64,000 bases of DNA from Bradyrhizobium sp. CIAT3101 (lineage in GTDB: Bacteria > Pseudomonadota > Alphaproteobacteria > Rhizobiales > Xanthobacteraceae): contig NZ_CP121634.1 of assembly GCF_029714945.1 (NCBI RefSeq), forward strand, positions 7,089,001 to 7,153,000, written 5' to 3'. Below the pieces are notes generated by a model, which had not been told where the DNA came from, did not search any database, and saw nothing but the letters and a program-made list of their open reading frames with translations. The translations under genes and the position numbers were made by a program. Below, piece after piece: positions 9,470-17,293 of the stretch. How positions within the stretch are numbered: the stretch's first letter is position 1; every line of letters begins with the position of its first letter.

Positions 9470-9859
9470 GTGCTGAGCGGATTGATCGCTATCGTGGCCG
9501 GCAGCGTGCTGGGCGGCTGCGCCCGCTATTTCGTATCCGGCGCCGTCGCGCGGCGGCTGGGCGAGACCTTTCCCTGGGGCACCATGACCATCAACGTCAC
9601 CGGGGCCTTCCTGATCGGCATCTTCGGGGCGCTGGCGACCCATCCCAACTCGGTGTTCGCGACGCCCAATCCGTGGCTGTTCGCAGTGACCGGCTTCCTC
9701 GGCTGCTACACCACTGTGTCCTCGTTCAGCCTGCAAACGCTGACCCTGGCGCGCAACGGCGAGCCGGCGCACGCACTCGGCAATATCGTGTTCTCGGTCG
9801 GACTGTGCCTCGCGGCCGTGAGCTGCGGCTTTCTCCTCGCGGACAATTTTGGGAGCTAG
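9470..9859 (+). CDS. crcB: CrcB/Fluc fluoride channel subunit 1
   Basis: The 129-residue protein starts at GTG, 9 bases after a GGAGGA site. It has four membrane helices and family motifs: GGCARYF (16-22), GTMTINVTGAFLIG (with the conserved Asn) and TGFLGCYTTVSSFSLQT. CrcB proteins form dual-topology dimers that export fluoride passively. The loop reads TTVSSFS where most members have TTFSTFS. A second crcB follows 6 bases after the stop, as expected for two-gene, heterodimeric Fluc channels. Confidence 0.92.
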   Translation: MLSGLIAIVAGSVLGGCARYFVSGAVARRLGETFPWGTMTINVTGAFLIGIFGALATHPNSVFATPNPWLFAVTGFLGCYTTVSSFSLQTLTLARNGEPAHALGNIVFSVGLCLAAVSCGFLLADNFGS

Positions 9860-9865
9860 CGGCAG

Positions 9866-10291
9866 ATGAAGGCTTCCTCTGCTGACCGCTGGCGTACCGC
9901 GATCCTCTATGCCTGGGTCTCTGCCGGCAGCATCCTCGGCGGGCTGACACGCTATCTGGTCGGGCTCGCCCTCGACACCGGCCCCGGCTTTCCCTTCGCG
10001 ACGCTGTTCATCAACGCGACGGGCTCGCTGATCATCGGCTTCTACGCGACGCTGACCGGCCCCGACGGCCGCGTGCTGGCGCGGCCGGAGCACCGGCAGT
10101 TCGTCATGACCGGTTTCTGCGGCGGCTACACCACCTTCTCGACCTTCAGCCTCGAGACCTTCCGACTGTTCCACGGCGGCATGAAATACACCGCCCTCGC
10201 CTATGTCGCGGCCTCGGTCGTCTGCTGGCTGGTGTCGGTATGGGCGGGGCATATGATGGCGAGCCGCTACAACCGCTTGAAGAGGAGCTGA
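9866..10291 (+). CDS. crcB: CrcB/Fluc fluoride channel subunit 2
   Basis: The 141-residue protein has four membrane helices and intact motifs: GGLTRYLVG, FATLFINATGSLIIGFY (Asn in helix 2) and TGFCGGYTTFSTFSLET. It is clearly paralogous to the preceding subunit but diverged. In paired CrcB systems each gene encodes one fixed orientation and the two form an antiparallel heterodimer. The N-terminal extension MKASSADRWRTA is longer and more basic than in subunit 1, consistent with a fixed but different topology, although topology is only inferred. It ends 2 bases before the DUF190 start. Confidence 0.92.
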   Translation: MKASSADRWRTAILYAWVSAGSILGGLTRYLVGLALDTGPGFPFATLFINATGSLIIGFYATLTGPDGRVLARPEHRQFVMTGFCGGYTTFSTFSLETFRLFHGGMKYTALAYVAASVVCWLVSVWAGHMMASRYNRLKRS

Positions 10292-10293
10292 CC

Positions 10294-10635
10294 ATGCAAA
10301 TCCCCAATCAGGCTGTTTCGCTCCGGATCTTCATCGGCGAGAACGACCATTACAACGGCAAGCCGCTCTATGAAGCCATCGTTCTCGCCGCGCGCGAGCG
10401 GCATCTCGCCGGCGCCACCGTGCTGCGCGGTCCCATGGGTTTCGGCAAGTCGAGCCGCCTGCACACCTCGAAGATCCTGCGGCTCTCAGAAGACCTGCCA
10501 CTCCTGATCGAGATCGTCGACAGCGAGGACAACATCAACGCATTCCTGCCCATCCTGGATGGCATGATGTCGAGCGGCCTGATCACCTTGGAGAAGGTAC
10601 AGGTCCTGCAATATGGTACGAAGGCCGCGAGCTGA
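10294..10635 (+). CDS. DUF190 (PII-like) protein linked to CrcB
   Basis: The ATG after AGAGGAGCTG gives 113 residues starting MQIPNQAVSLRIFIGEND. The DUF190 pattern is clear: LRIFIGENDHYNGKPLYEAIV, HLAGATVLRGPMGFGKSSRLH and PLLIEIVDSEDNINAFLPIL, forming a ferredoxin-like, PII-related fold. DUF190 genes are often next to crcB in bacteria and may sense a ligand or regulate the channel, but no activity is proven. It is translationally close to crcB subunit 2. Confidence 0.9.
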   Translation: MQIPNQAVSLRIFIGENDHYNGKPLYEAIVLAARERHLAGATVLRGPMGFGKSSRLHTSKILRLSEDLPLLIEIVDSEDNINAFLPILDGMMSSGLITLEKVQVLQYGTKAAS

Positions 10636-10679
10636 TCGCTCCGGCCGGGAACCAAGGCCCGCCGTGTTCAGGAGGCGGA

Positions 10680-10985
10680 ATGAACGACACTGTTACCACG
10701 CCGAAAACCAGGACCAGGACCAAGGTCGAGCGGCCCAAGCTGCACAAGGTCATCCTGATCAACGACGACTACACGCCGCGCGAGTTCGTCACCATGATCC
10801 TGAAGGCCGAATTCCGCATGACCGAGGATCAGGCCTACAAGGTCATGATCACCGCGCACAAGCTGGGTGCCTGCGTCGTCGCCGTGTTCACCAAGGACGT
10901 CGCCGAAACCAAGGCGACGCGTGCCACCGACGCCGCGCGCACCAAAGGCTATCCGCTGCTGTTCACGACGGAGCCGGAGGAATAG
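10680..10985 (+). CDS. clpS: ATP-dependent Clp protease adaptor ClpS
   Basis: The 101-residue protein has the ClpS core: VILINDDYTPREFVTMIL (N28, D29, D30) and H60 in TAHKLG, which in ClpS contact the N-terminal residue of N-degron substrates, plus VAETKATRATDAA for ClpA docking. A basic, Thr/Lys-rich tail of about 20 residues precedes the core. ClpS delivers N-end-rule substrates to ClpAP. It starts 44 bases after DUF190 with a GGAGG site, on the same strand, so it may be read from the fluoride operon as well as from its own promoter. Rhizobia often carry two clpS genes; no clpA is adjacent. Confidence 0.92.
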   Translation: MNDTVTTPKTRTRTKVERPKLHKVILINDDYTPREFVTMILKAEFRMTEDQAYKVMITAHKLGACVVAVFTKDVAETKATRATDAARTKGYPLLFTTEPEE

Positions 10986-10988
10986 CCA

Positions 10989-11948
10989 CTAGCCGCGACC
11001 GCGACGGAGGCGCACCGCCTTGCGCGGGTTGCTCGCCGGCGGATGCTCCTGAACATGGGTCCAGAATGCTTCGGCCGCCGGCGTCAGCCGCGATCGCGGG
11101 CGGAACACGTGGATCTCGATCGGTATCTCCCACTCCTGTCCGCCGGCCTTCACCAATTCGCCCGATGCAAGCTGGTCGGCGATGAGGCTTTGCGGAAGCC
11201 AGGCCATGCCGCGGCCGGCCTGCACCATGGTGACGAGAAGCTTTGCAAGATGTGAGGTGAACGCGGGCTTCAGATGCGCACCAAGCGGCGAGGTCGCGCG
11301 TACCGCATCGAGGATCTTCCCCATTCCGGACTCCTGACGGTAGTTCAGGACCTGCACCGGCGCTGCTTCCGTTCCCGGAAGCCTGAAGCGCGCGGCCTTG
11401 CCTGATCGCGACGCCGGCACCGAGGCCGGGATCAGGCAATCGTCGCCGACATGCGCCGAGCGGAATTGCGAGGTCGTCAGCGCCGTGACGACGGCGGGAT
11501 GATGGTGGCAAAGCAGAAAATGCACCTCGCCCGCCAGCAACATGCGCTCGCACGCCTCCATGTGGTTGGCGACGAGCTGGACATTCGGCACGAACGACAG
11601 CGTCGCCTCGACCTGGCGCAGCCAATCCGGAAAGAACGTCAACGACAGCGCATTGGTCGATGCGAATTTCAGCACGTCGGAGGCGCCGCGCGCGAGCTCC
11701 TGCGCCTCCAGGCGCCCGGCGGACAGGCGGCGGATGATGTCCTCGGCGGTCAGGCGGAACGCATCGCCGGCAGGCGTGAGGCTGACGGCATGCGTCGTGC
11801 GCTCGAACAGCGCCGCCCCGGCCCATACTTCCAGCGCCTTGATCCTGCGGCTCAGCGCCGGCTGCGACGAATTGCGCTGCTCGGCAGCGCGCGAAAAACT
11901 ACGGGTCGACGCCACCGCGATGAAGTCGTGCAGCCAGTTGATCTCCAT
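10989..11948 (-). CDS. LysR family transcriptional regulator
   Basis: I use the ATG giving MEINWLHDFIAVAS, which has AGGA 9 bases upstream; an ATG three codons earlier has none. The 319-residue protein has a winged HTH at about 15-60 (SFSRAAEQRNSSQPALSRRIKALE) and a LysR effector domain from about 90. It is divergent from the LeuC/LeuD/2HCT operon with a perfect LysR-type box in the 112-base gap, so it very likely regulates that operon, with a hydroxy-di/tricarboxylate as probable effector (inference). Confidence 0.92.
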   Translation of the reverse strand: MEINWLHDFIAVASTRSFSRAAEQRNSSQPALSRRIKALEVWAGAALFERTTHAVSLTPAGDAFRLTAEDIIRRLSAGRLEAQELARGASDVLKFASTNALSLTFFPDWLRQVEATLSFVPNVQLVANHMEACERMLLAGEVHFLLCHHHPAVVTALTTSQFRSAHVGDDCLIPASVPASRSGKAARFRLPGTEAAPVQVLNYRQESGMGKILDAVRATSPLGAHLKPAFTSHLAKLLVTMVQAGRGMAWLPQSLIADQLASGELVKAGGQEWEIPIEIHVFRPRSRLTPAAEAFWTHVQEHPPASNPRKAVRLRRGRG

Positions 11949-11963
11949 CGCGTCCATCCTGCT

Positions 11964-11980
11964 TATGCAAATCCTGCATA
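11964..11980. promoter_or_regulatory. LysR-type operator (T-N11-A palindrome)
   Basis: TATGCA-AATCC-TGCATA is a perfect inverted repeat with 6-bp arms. It contains the T-N11-A core (11966-11978) that LysR regulators bind. It lies 16 bases upstream of the regulator's start and 80 bases before the divergent LeuC-type gene, the usual place for the recognition site. Confidence 0.75.
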
Positions 11981-12060
11981 ATCATATCATGAGGTGACAT
12001 TGGATTTCCACCGGCCCGGCCTGCACCTTCGAGGAAAGTCACATTCCTGTTGGAGGCCGA

Positions 12061-13485
12061 ATGTCCGGGCGCACGCTCTACGACAAACTGATCGACGCGC
12101 ATGTGGTTCGGCGCCTCGACGATGACGGGCTGGTGCTGCTCTATGTCGATCGCACCGTGCTCAACGAATATACCAGCCCGCAGGCCTTTGCCGGCTTGCG
12201 TGCCGCCGGGCGCAAGGTGTGGAATCCATCCGCAGCGCTGATGGTGGTCGACCACGTCAACCCGACCGCAGCGCGGCGCACGCGGCAGATGCCCGATGCC
12301 GACGCGGCGCGGCAGGTCGACTACTTCGCCGACAATGCGCGCGATTTCGGCATCGAATATTTCGACATCCTCGATCCGCGTCAGGGCATCGAGCATGTCG
12401 TCGCGCCCGAGCAAGGGCTGGTCATGCCGGGCATGGTGATCGCCGCCGGTGACAGCCACACCACCGCCTACGGCGCCTTCGGCGCGCTCGGCTACGGCAT
12501 CGGCACCTCCGACATCGAGCATTATCTGGCGACCTCGACGGTGCGCTACCGCCGCCTGAAGACGATGCGCATCAACGTGACCGGGCATCCGCCGCTCGGC
12601 GTCACGTCGAAGGACGTCGTCATGGAGATCATCCGTCGCATCGGCGCCGATGGAGCCACCGGCTATGCGGTGGAGTTCGCCGGCCCCGCGGTGACCGAGA
12701 TGAGCGTCGAGGGACGCATCGTGATGTCGATCATGATCGTCGAGGCCGGCGCACGCGGCGTCGTCATCGCACCCGACCAGAAGGTGCTCGATTATCTCAA
12801 GGCACGGCCCCGTGCGCCGAAAGGCGAGATGTGGGACCGCGCCGCAAAAGCCTGGCTGCAGCTTCGCTCCGATCCGGACGCCAGCTTCGACCGGGAGATG
12901 ACGATCGATGCCGGCGAGGTCGCGCCGCTGGTGACATGGGGCACGAGCCCGGACCAGGCGATTGCCGTGACCGATCGCGTGCCCGATCCCGACAGCAATT
13001 CCACCACCGATCGCCGGACGGCGGCGATGCGCGCGCTCGCCTATATGGGCCTGACGCCGGGCACACCGATCCAGTCGGTGCCGATCGATTTCGCCTTCAT
13101 CGGCTCATGCACCAATTCGCGCATCGAAGATCTGCGCGATGCAGCACATGTGTTCAGAGGCCGTCACGTCGCGACCGGCGTTCGCGCCATCGTCGTTCCC
13201 GGATCGACGCAAGTCCGCGCGCAGGCCGAGGCGGAAGGGATCGCTCAGATCCTGATCGATGCGGGCGTGGAGTGGCGGCAATCCGGCTGCTCGATGTGCC
13301 TTGCGATGAACGACGACATTCTCGCGCCGGGGCAGCGCTCGGCCTCCTCGACCAACCGCAATTTCGAGGGTCGCCAGGGGCCCGGGGCGCGCACGCATCT
13401 GATGAGCCCCGCGATGGTCGCGGCCGCCGCGGTCACGGGCCGCATCACCGATGTGCGCGACCTGATCGGAGGAAAGCAGCAATGA
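12061..13485 (+). CDS. leuC: LeuC-type aconitase-superfamily hydro-lyase, large subunit
   Basis: The 474-residue protein carries the aconitase-family 4Fe-4S ligands: Cys near 350 in FIGSCTNSRIEDLRDA and the CxxC in GCSMCLAMND near 410-413, followed by SSTNRNFEGRQGPGARTHLMSP. It has the length and architecture of 3-isopropylmalate dehydratase large subunits. The next gene is its small subunit, overlapping by ATGA. The partner transporter for 2-hydroxycarboxylates and the LysR regulator suggest a catabolic hydro-lyase acting on an imported hydroxy-acid (for example a citramalate- or isopropylmalate-like compound) rather than leucine synthesis; the substrate is not proven. Confidence 0.9.
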   Translation: MSGRTLYDKLIDAHVVRRLDDDGLVLLYVDRTVLNEYTSPQAFAGLRAAGRKVWNPSAALMVVDHVNPTAARRTRQMPDADAARQVDYFADNARDFGIEYFDILDPRQGIEHVVAPEQGLVMPGMVIAAGDSHTTAYGAFGALGYGIGTSDIEHYLATSTVRYRRLKTMRINVTGHPPLGVTSKDVVMEIIRRIGADGATGYAVEFAGPAVTEMSVEGRIVMSIMIVEAGARGVVIAPDQKVLDYLKARPRAPKGEMWDRAAKAWLQLRSDPDASFDREMTIDAGEVAPLVTWGTSPDQAIAVTDRVPDPDSNSTTDRRTAAMRALAYMGLTPGTPIQSVPIDFAFIGSCTNSRIEDLRDAAHVFRGRHVATGVRAIVVPGSTQVRAQAEAEGIAQILIDAGVEWRQSGCSMCLAMNDDILAPGQRSASSTNRNFEGRQGPGARTHLMSPAMVAAAAVTGRITDVRDLIGGKQQ

Positions 13486-14084
13486 CGCCATTTCATTGCG
13501 TCTCCGGCGCCGCCGCGCCGATGACGACGCCCAATATCGACACCGACGTGATCATGCCGAAGATGTTCCTGAAGGGCGTCGATCGCAGCGGTCTTGGCGA
13601 CGGCGCCTTCAACCTACTCCGCTTCAGCGCGGGCCGGCCGAATCCCGACTTCGTGCTGAACAGGGACGGCTATCGCGACGCCCGCTTCCTCGTCGTCGGC
13701 CCGAATTTCGGCTGCGGGTCGAGCCGCGAGCATGCAGTCTGGGGCCTCCAGCAGCTCGGCATTCGCGCCCTGATCGGCACCACCTTCGCCGGCATCTTCA
13801 ACGACAATTGCGCCAATAACGGCCTGCTGACGATCCGTCTCGATGCCGCCACCATCGGCACGCTCGCCGACATCGTCGCGAACCCTGCGAGCAACAAGCT
13901 CACCGTCGATCTCGAACAGCAGACCATCCGCATCGAGGGCGGCGGGACCATCCCCTTCGCGATCGAGCCGGCGCGGAAGGAGGCGTTTCTCACGGGGCGC
14001 GATGCGATCAGCTCGACGCTGGTGTTTGCCGATGACATCCGTGTTTTCGAGGCCCGGCACCGGGCGGACAATCCCTGGTTCTGA
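13482..14084 (+). CDS. leuD: LeuD-type hydro-lyase, small subunit
   Basis: The ATG overlaps the large subunit's stop (ATGA) and follows GGAGGAAAG, giving 200 residues. Small-subunit landmarks are ANIDTDVIMPKMFLKG-like sequence near 18 (NIDTDVIMPK), NFGCGSSREHAVWGL near 76 and TFAGIFNDNCANNGLL near 103. It forms the swivelling lid of a heterodimeric aconitase-type enzyme with the preceding gene. The residue context NIDTDVIMPKMFLK is typical of isopropylmalate dehydratase-like enzymes. Confidence 0.9.
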   Translation: MTPFHCVSGAAAPMTTPNIDTDVIMPKMFLKGVDRSGLGDGAFNLLRFSAGRPNPDFVLNRDGYRDARFLVVGPNFGCGSSREHAVWGLQQLGIRALIGTTFAGIFNDNCANNGLLTIRLDAATIGTLADIVANPASNKLTVDLEQQTIRIEGGGTIPFAIEPARKEAFLTGRDAISSTLVFADDIRVFEARHRADNPWF

Positions 14085-14134
14085 GCGCGCGGACCGGCAG
14101 GCAAACAAACACAAAACGACAGAGGGAGGCATTC

Positions 14135-15448
14135 TTGACCGACACCACCATCAAGCTCGCGGAGACGACGCAACCATCCGCGCTCACGGCATTGAAAATC
14201 GGCCCGCTGCCGATCACCGTCTATGTTCCCGCAGCGCTCGTCTGCGCCGCTGCGGTCTATTCCGGAAAGCTGCCCAATGACGTGATCGGCGGGCTGTCGG
14301 TACTGATGCTGCTCGGCTTCCTGCTCGGCAAGCTCGGCCAGACCATTCCGGTCGTGAGGCGGATCGGCGGCACCGCGATCATGTGCCTGTTCGTGCCATC
14401 AGCGATGGTCGCCTACGGCCTGATGCCGGAGACGGCGCTGAAGGCCATCACGACGACGTTCCGCACCGCCAATTTTCAGTATTTCTTCATTGCCTGCCTC
14501 GTCGCCGGCTCGATCCTCGGCATGCCCCATCGCGTCCTGGTGCAGGGTTTCTTGCGGATGTTCGTGCCGCTGCTGGTCGGCACGCTCAGCGCGATCGCCA
14601 TCGGCGTCACGATCGGGCTGCTGTTCGGCCACAGTCCGAAGGAGACGTTCTTCTTCGTCATCATCCCGATCATCGGCGGCGGCCTCGCCGAAGGCGTGCT
14701 GCCGCTGTCCATTGCCTATTCCGAAATGCTGCAACGGCCACAGGCCGAGTTGGTGGCGCAGATGGTGCCTGCGGCGCTGCTCGGCAACGTCGTCGCTATC
14801 GTCGCGGCCGGACTTCTCGCGCGCCTCGCCGAGAAGCGGCGCGACCTCAACGGCCAGGGCATGCTGGTGAAAACAGGCGATGACGACATCCTGGGCCCGG
14901 CGCGATCCGACCAACCGATCGACCTCGGCCTGTTAGGTGCCGGCATCATGCTGTCTTGCCTGCTGTTCGTGCTCGGCATGGTGCTCGCGCCATACACCCG
15001 CATTCCCGGCCCGATCCTGATGATCATCGCGGCGGTCGCGCTCAAGCTGACCAGATTGCTGCCGGCCGAGATGGAGCTCGGCGCCTACCAGATCAACAAA
15101 TTCATGTCGACCAACCTCACCTTCGCGATCCTGGTCGCGATGGGAACGTTGCTGGTCTCGTGGCAGCAGCTCGTGGCGTCCTTCAATCCCGGCTACATCG
15201 CGATCTGCACGACGACGGTGCTCGCGATGGTCGCCTCCGGTTTCTTCGTCGGCAAGTGGCTGAACATGTATCCGGTCGAGGCCGCGATCGTCACCGCCTG
15301 TCATTCCGGGCTCGGCGGCACCGGCGACGTCGCCATTCTCGGCGCCGCGGACCGCATGGGCCTGATGGCCTTCGCCCAGATCGCAACCCGCGTCGGCGGC
15401 GCCATCATGATCGTGATCGCGACGCTGGCGATGAAGATCGCGTACTGA
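14135..15448 (+). CDS. 2-hydroxycarboxylate transporter (2HCT/CitS family)
   Basis: A TTG start 5 bases after GGGAGG gives 437 residues. The protein is polytopic (about 11 membrane segments) and has both 2HCT re-entrant loop motifs, IIGGGLAEGVLPLSIAY near residue 185 and ACHSGLGGTGDVAILGAADRMG near 390, equivalent to the GGxG signatures of CitS and MaeN. Such proteins are sodium- or proton-coupled symporters for citrate, malate or related acids. Its place 50 bases after leuD suggests it imports the hydro-lyase's substrate. Confidence 0.9.
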   Translation: MTDTTIKLAETTQPSALTALKIGPLPITVYVPAALVCAAAVYSGKLPNDVIGGLSVLMLLGFLLGKLGQTIPVVRRIGGTAIMCLFVPSAMVAYGLMPETALKAITTTFRTANFQYFFIACLVAGSILGMPHRVLVQGFLRMFVPLLVGTLSAIAIGVTIGLLFGHSPKETFFFVIIPIIGGGLAEGVLPLSIAYSEMLQRPQAELVAQMVPAALLGNVVAIVAAGLLARLAEKRRDLNGQGMLVKTGDDDILGPARSDQPIDLGLLGAGIMLSCLLFVLGMVLAPYTRIPGPILMIIAAVALKLTRLLPAEMELGAYQINKFMSTNLTFAILVAMGTLLVSWQQLVASFNPGYIAICTTTVLAMVASGFFVGKWLNMYPVEAAIVTACHSGLGGTGDVAILGAADRMGLMAFAQIATRVGGAIMIVIATLAMKIAY

Positions 15449-15450
15449 GA

Positions 15451-15945
15451 TCAGCCTGCGAGGCGCGCCATGATGATTTCATCGTGATAGATGCCGTCGA
15501 GGAGGATCGCCATGCGCCTGGTGCCCTCCTCGACAAACCCGGCTTTTCGATAGAGAGCCGCCGCGGCCGTATTGGTCGCGAAGACGCCGAGCTCGATGCG
15601 CCGGAAGCCGAACACGTCCGCCGCCTGAACAGCCTGCCGCAACAGCCGTTCGCCAAAGCCTTTGCCACGGAACTCCGGTACGAGCCCCATGAAGAGGTCG
15701 CCGACATGCGCCGAGACGGCGCGGCTCGCCGGCGGCACGTTGCACCATCCGACCACGGCGCCGCCCGCGACGGCGACGATCTGCGGATAGCCGCGCTCGA
15801 CATTGCGCGCGACGAAGGTGCGGACCTGCTCGATCGGGGGCGCTTCCACCAGCGCGATGTATTTGCGCTCGCGGGCAACGATATCGACGGCGGCGCGGAA
15901 AGCGTCGGTGTCGGCGACCTGGATCTGGCGGAATTCGACGGTCAT
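15451..15945 (-). CDS. GNAT family N-acetyltransferase
   Basis: The 164-residue protein shows the GNAT acetyl-CoA motif near the middle (GDLFMGLVPEFRGKGFGERLLRQAV, the R/Q-x-x-G-x-G/A pattern as RGKGFG) followed by IELGVFATNTAAAALYRKAGFVEEG, typical of motif B. It is probably a RimJ/RimI-like or small-molecule acetyltransferase; substrate unknown. It lies 16 bases downstream of the adenylate cyclase on the same strand and ends 2 bases after the convergent transporter's stop. Confidence 0.88.
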   Translation of the reverse strand: MTVEFRQIQVADTDAFRAAVDIVARERKYIALVEAPPIEQVRTFVARNVERGYPQIVAVAGGAVVGWCNVPPASRAVSAHVGDLFMGLVPEFRGKGFGERLLRQAVQAADVFGFRRIELGVFATNTAAAALYRKAGFVEEGTRRMAILLDGIYHDEIIMARLAG

Positions 15946-15961
15946 CGGCAGTCTCGTCGCA

Positions 15962-17152
15962 TCACGCCATCACCACGGGCGTCTCCTCGGCGAGCCCGTA
16001 CACACGCTGCGCCCTGGAAAATCCCGCGATCGGAAAATCGCCAAGATCGCGCCAATCGTGCTGACAGACATGGGCGAAGGCTTCTGATGCGACGACGGTG
16101 CGACCAAGCCGGCCCGCGATCTTTTCCATCCGCGCCGCGAGATTGACGGCCGGGCCGATGCAGGTGAAGTCGAGCCGGTTGCCCCCGCCAATATTGCCGT
16201 AGAGGATATTGCCGACATGCAGTGCAACGCCGAAGCGGAAGCGTTCGACGACGTCGCCGACGGGATGCGCGAGAGCGTCGACGCTGGCACGGGCTTCGCG
16301 GGCTGCTTCCAGCACGCTGGTGCAGACGTGGGCGGCATCGCCGACATATTCGTCGATCGGGAACACCGCAAGCAGGCCGTCGCCCATGAATTTCAGGACT
16401 TCGCCGCCATGCGCGCGGATCGCGGTAACCTGGCAGTCGAAATAGCGGTTGAGGATCTCGACCACGGTCTCGGCCGGCAGCCGGTCCGACAGCGCGGTGA
16501 AGCCGCGCAAATCCGACAACCAAATCGCGGCCTGCATGGTATCGTTGTGGCCGCGGCGGATCTGGCCGCCGAGGATGCGCTCGCCGGCGCGATTTCCCAC
16601 ATAGGTGTCGAGCAACGTCGCTGCGGTGCGGCGCAGGGTGACGATCTCGCTAACGCGCGCGAGCGGCGCCACGATTGAGCGGATCGTCGCGATGTCGTCC
16701 TCGCTGAAGCCGCCGGGATGCTTGGTGGTCCAGCTGATGGCGTGGATCGAGCCGTCCAGAAATCGCATCGGCGTCGCGAGGTAGTCGGTGACGCCCTCGG
16801 CGCGCATGTCCGCCAGGAACGGAAACCGCTTGGTATCGACCTCGTTGATACGTCCCCTGACTTCCAACCCCTCCTCGAACACGACACGCAGCGGGCTCCG
16901 CGCAAATTCTGGCGTGTCCAAAATCTCGAAATCGACGGTGCCGATCTCGACCTCCTCGCCCTGCCGCCAGATGAAGTTGCGGCCGAAGATTTCGGGATGC
17001 AGCGTGCGGATGAAAACGCCGAACCGCCACAGCGGCAGGCCGGCTGCGACGAGCTGCTCGCAGGCATCCGCGATCATCTCTGCCGGCCCGCGCGACGACC
17101 GGGCGCCGTCGATCAGCCAGTTGATGATCCGCTGGAGCTCGGAATTCTGCAT
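15962..17152 (-). CDS. Class III adenylate cyclase with N-terminal sensory domain
   Basis: The 396-residue soluble protein has an N-terminal GAF-like region (about 1-180) and a C-terminal cyclase domain. Metal aspartates are in LSDLRGFTALSD (near 212) and FMGDGLLAVFP (near 255). Purine-selecting residues, a Lys in EVLKFMGD and an Asp in LDFTCIGPAVN (near 328), point to ATP rather than GTP, and the N/R transition-state pair is in GPAVNLAAR. It should make cAMP in response to an unknown signal sensed by the N-terminal part. It is the first gene of a two-gene unit with the GNAT gene. Confidence 0.9.
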   Translation of the reverse strand: MQNSELQRIINWLIDGARSSRGPAEMIADACEQLVAAGLPLWRFGVFIRTLHPEIFGRNFIWRQGEEVEIGTVDFEILDTPEFARSPLRVVFEEGLEVRGRINEVDTKRFPFLADMRAEGVTDYLATPMRFLDGSIHAISWTTKHPGGFSEDDIATIRSIVAPLARVSEIVTLRRTAATLLDTYVGNRAGERILGGQIRRGHNDTMQAAIWLSDLRGFTALSDRLPAETVVEILNRYFDCQVTAIRAHGGEVLKFMGDGLLAVFPIDEYVGDAAHVCTSVLEAAREARASVDALAHPVGDVVERFRFGVALHVGNILYGNIGGGNRLDFTCIGPAVNLAARMEKIAGRLGRTVVASEAFAHVCQHDWRDLGDFPIAGFSRAQRVYGLAEETPVVMA

Positions 17153-17223
17153 GCGTGCATTTGCCGACGAAGTTGTGGAATCGTCAAGCTGCGCGGTGGG
17201 CTAGTACCGCGACATTATAGTTG

Positions 17224-17293
17224 GCGCATGATCTGGTCGGAGAACCGTTTCACGCTTTGCGCTAACGCGGCCCTCCGGGTCCGGATCATGCGC
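17224..17293. repeat. Dispersed palindromic intergenic element, copy 1 (70 bp)
   Basis: It is bounded by GCGCATGATC and GATCATGCGC, with TTTGCGCTAACGCGG and CCCTCCGGGT inside. It matches another 70-bp copy at 40509-40578 and a 41-bp short form at 22848-22888. It sits between the convergent ends of upstream sequence and aroC, whose stop codon begins at its last base. The type is a RIME/REP-like element common in Rhizobiales. Confidence 0.85.
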
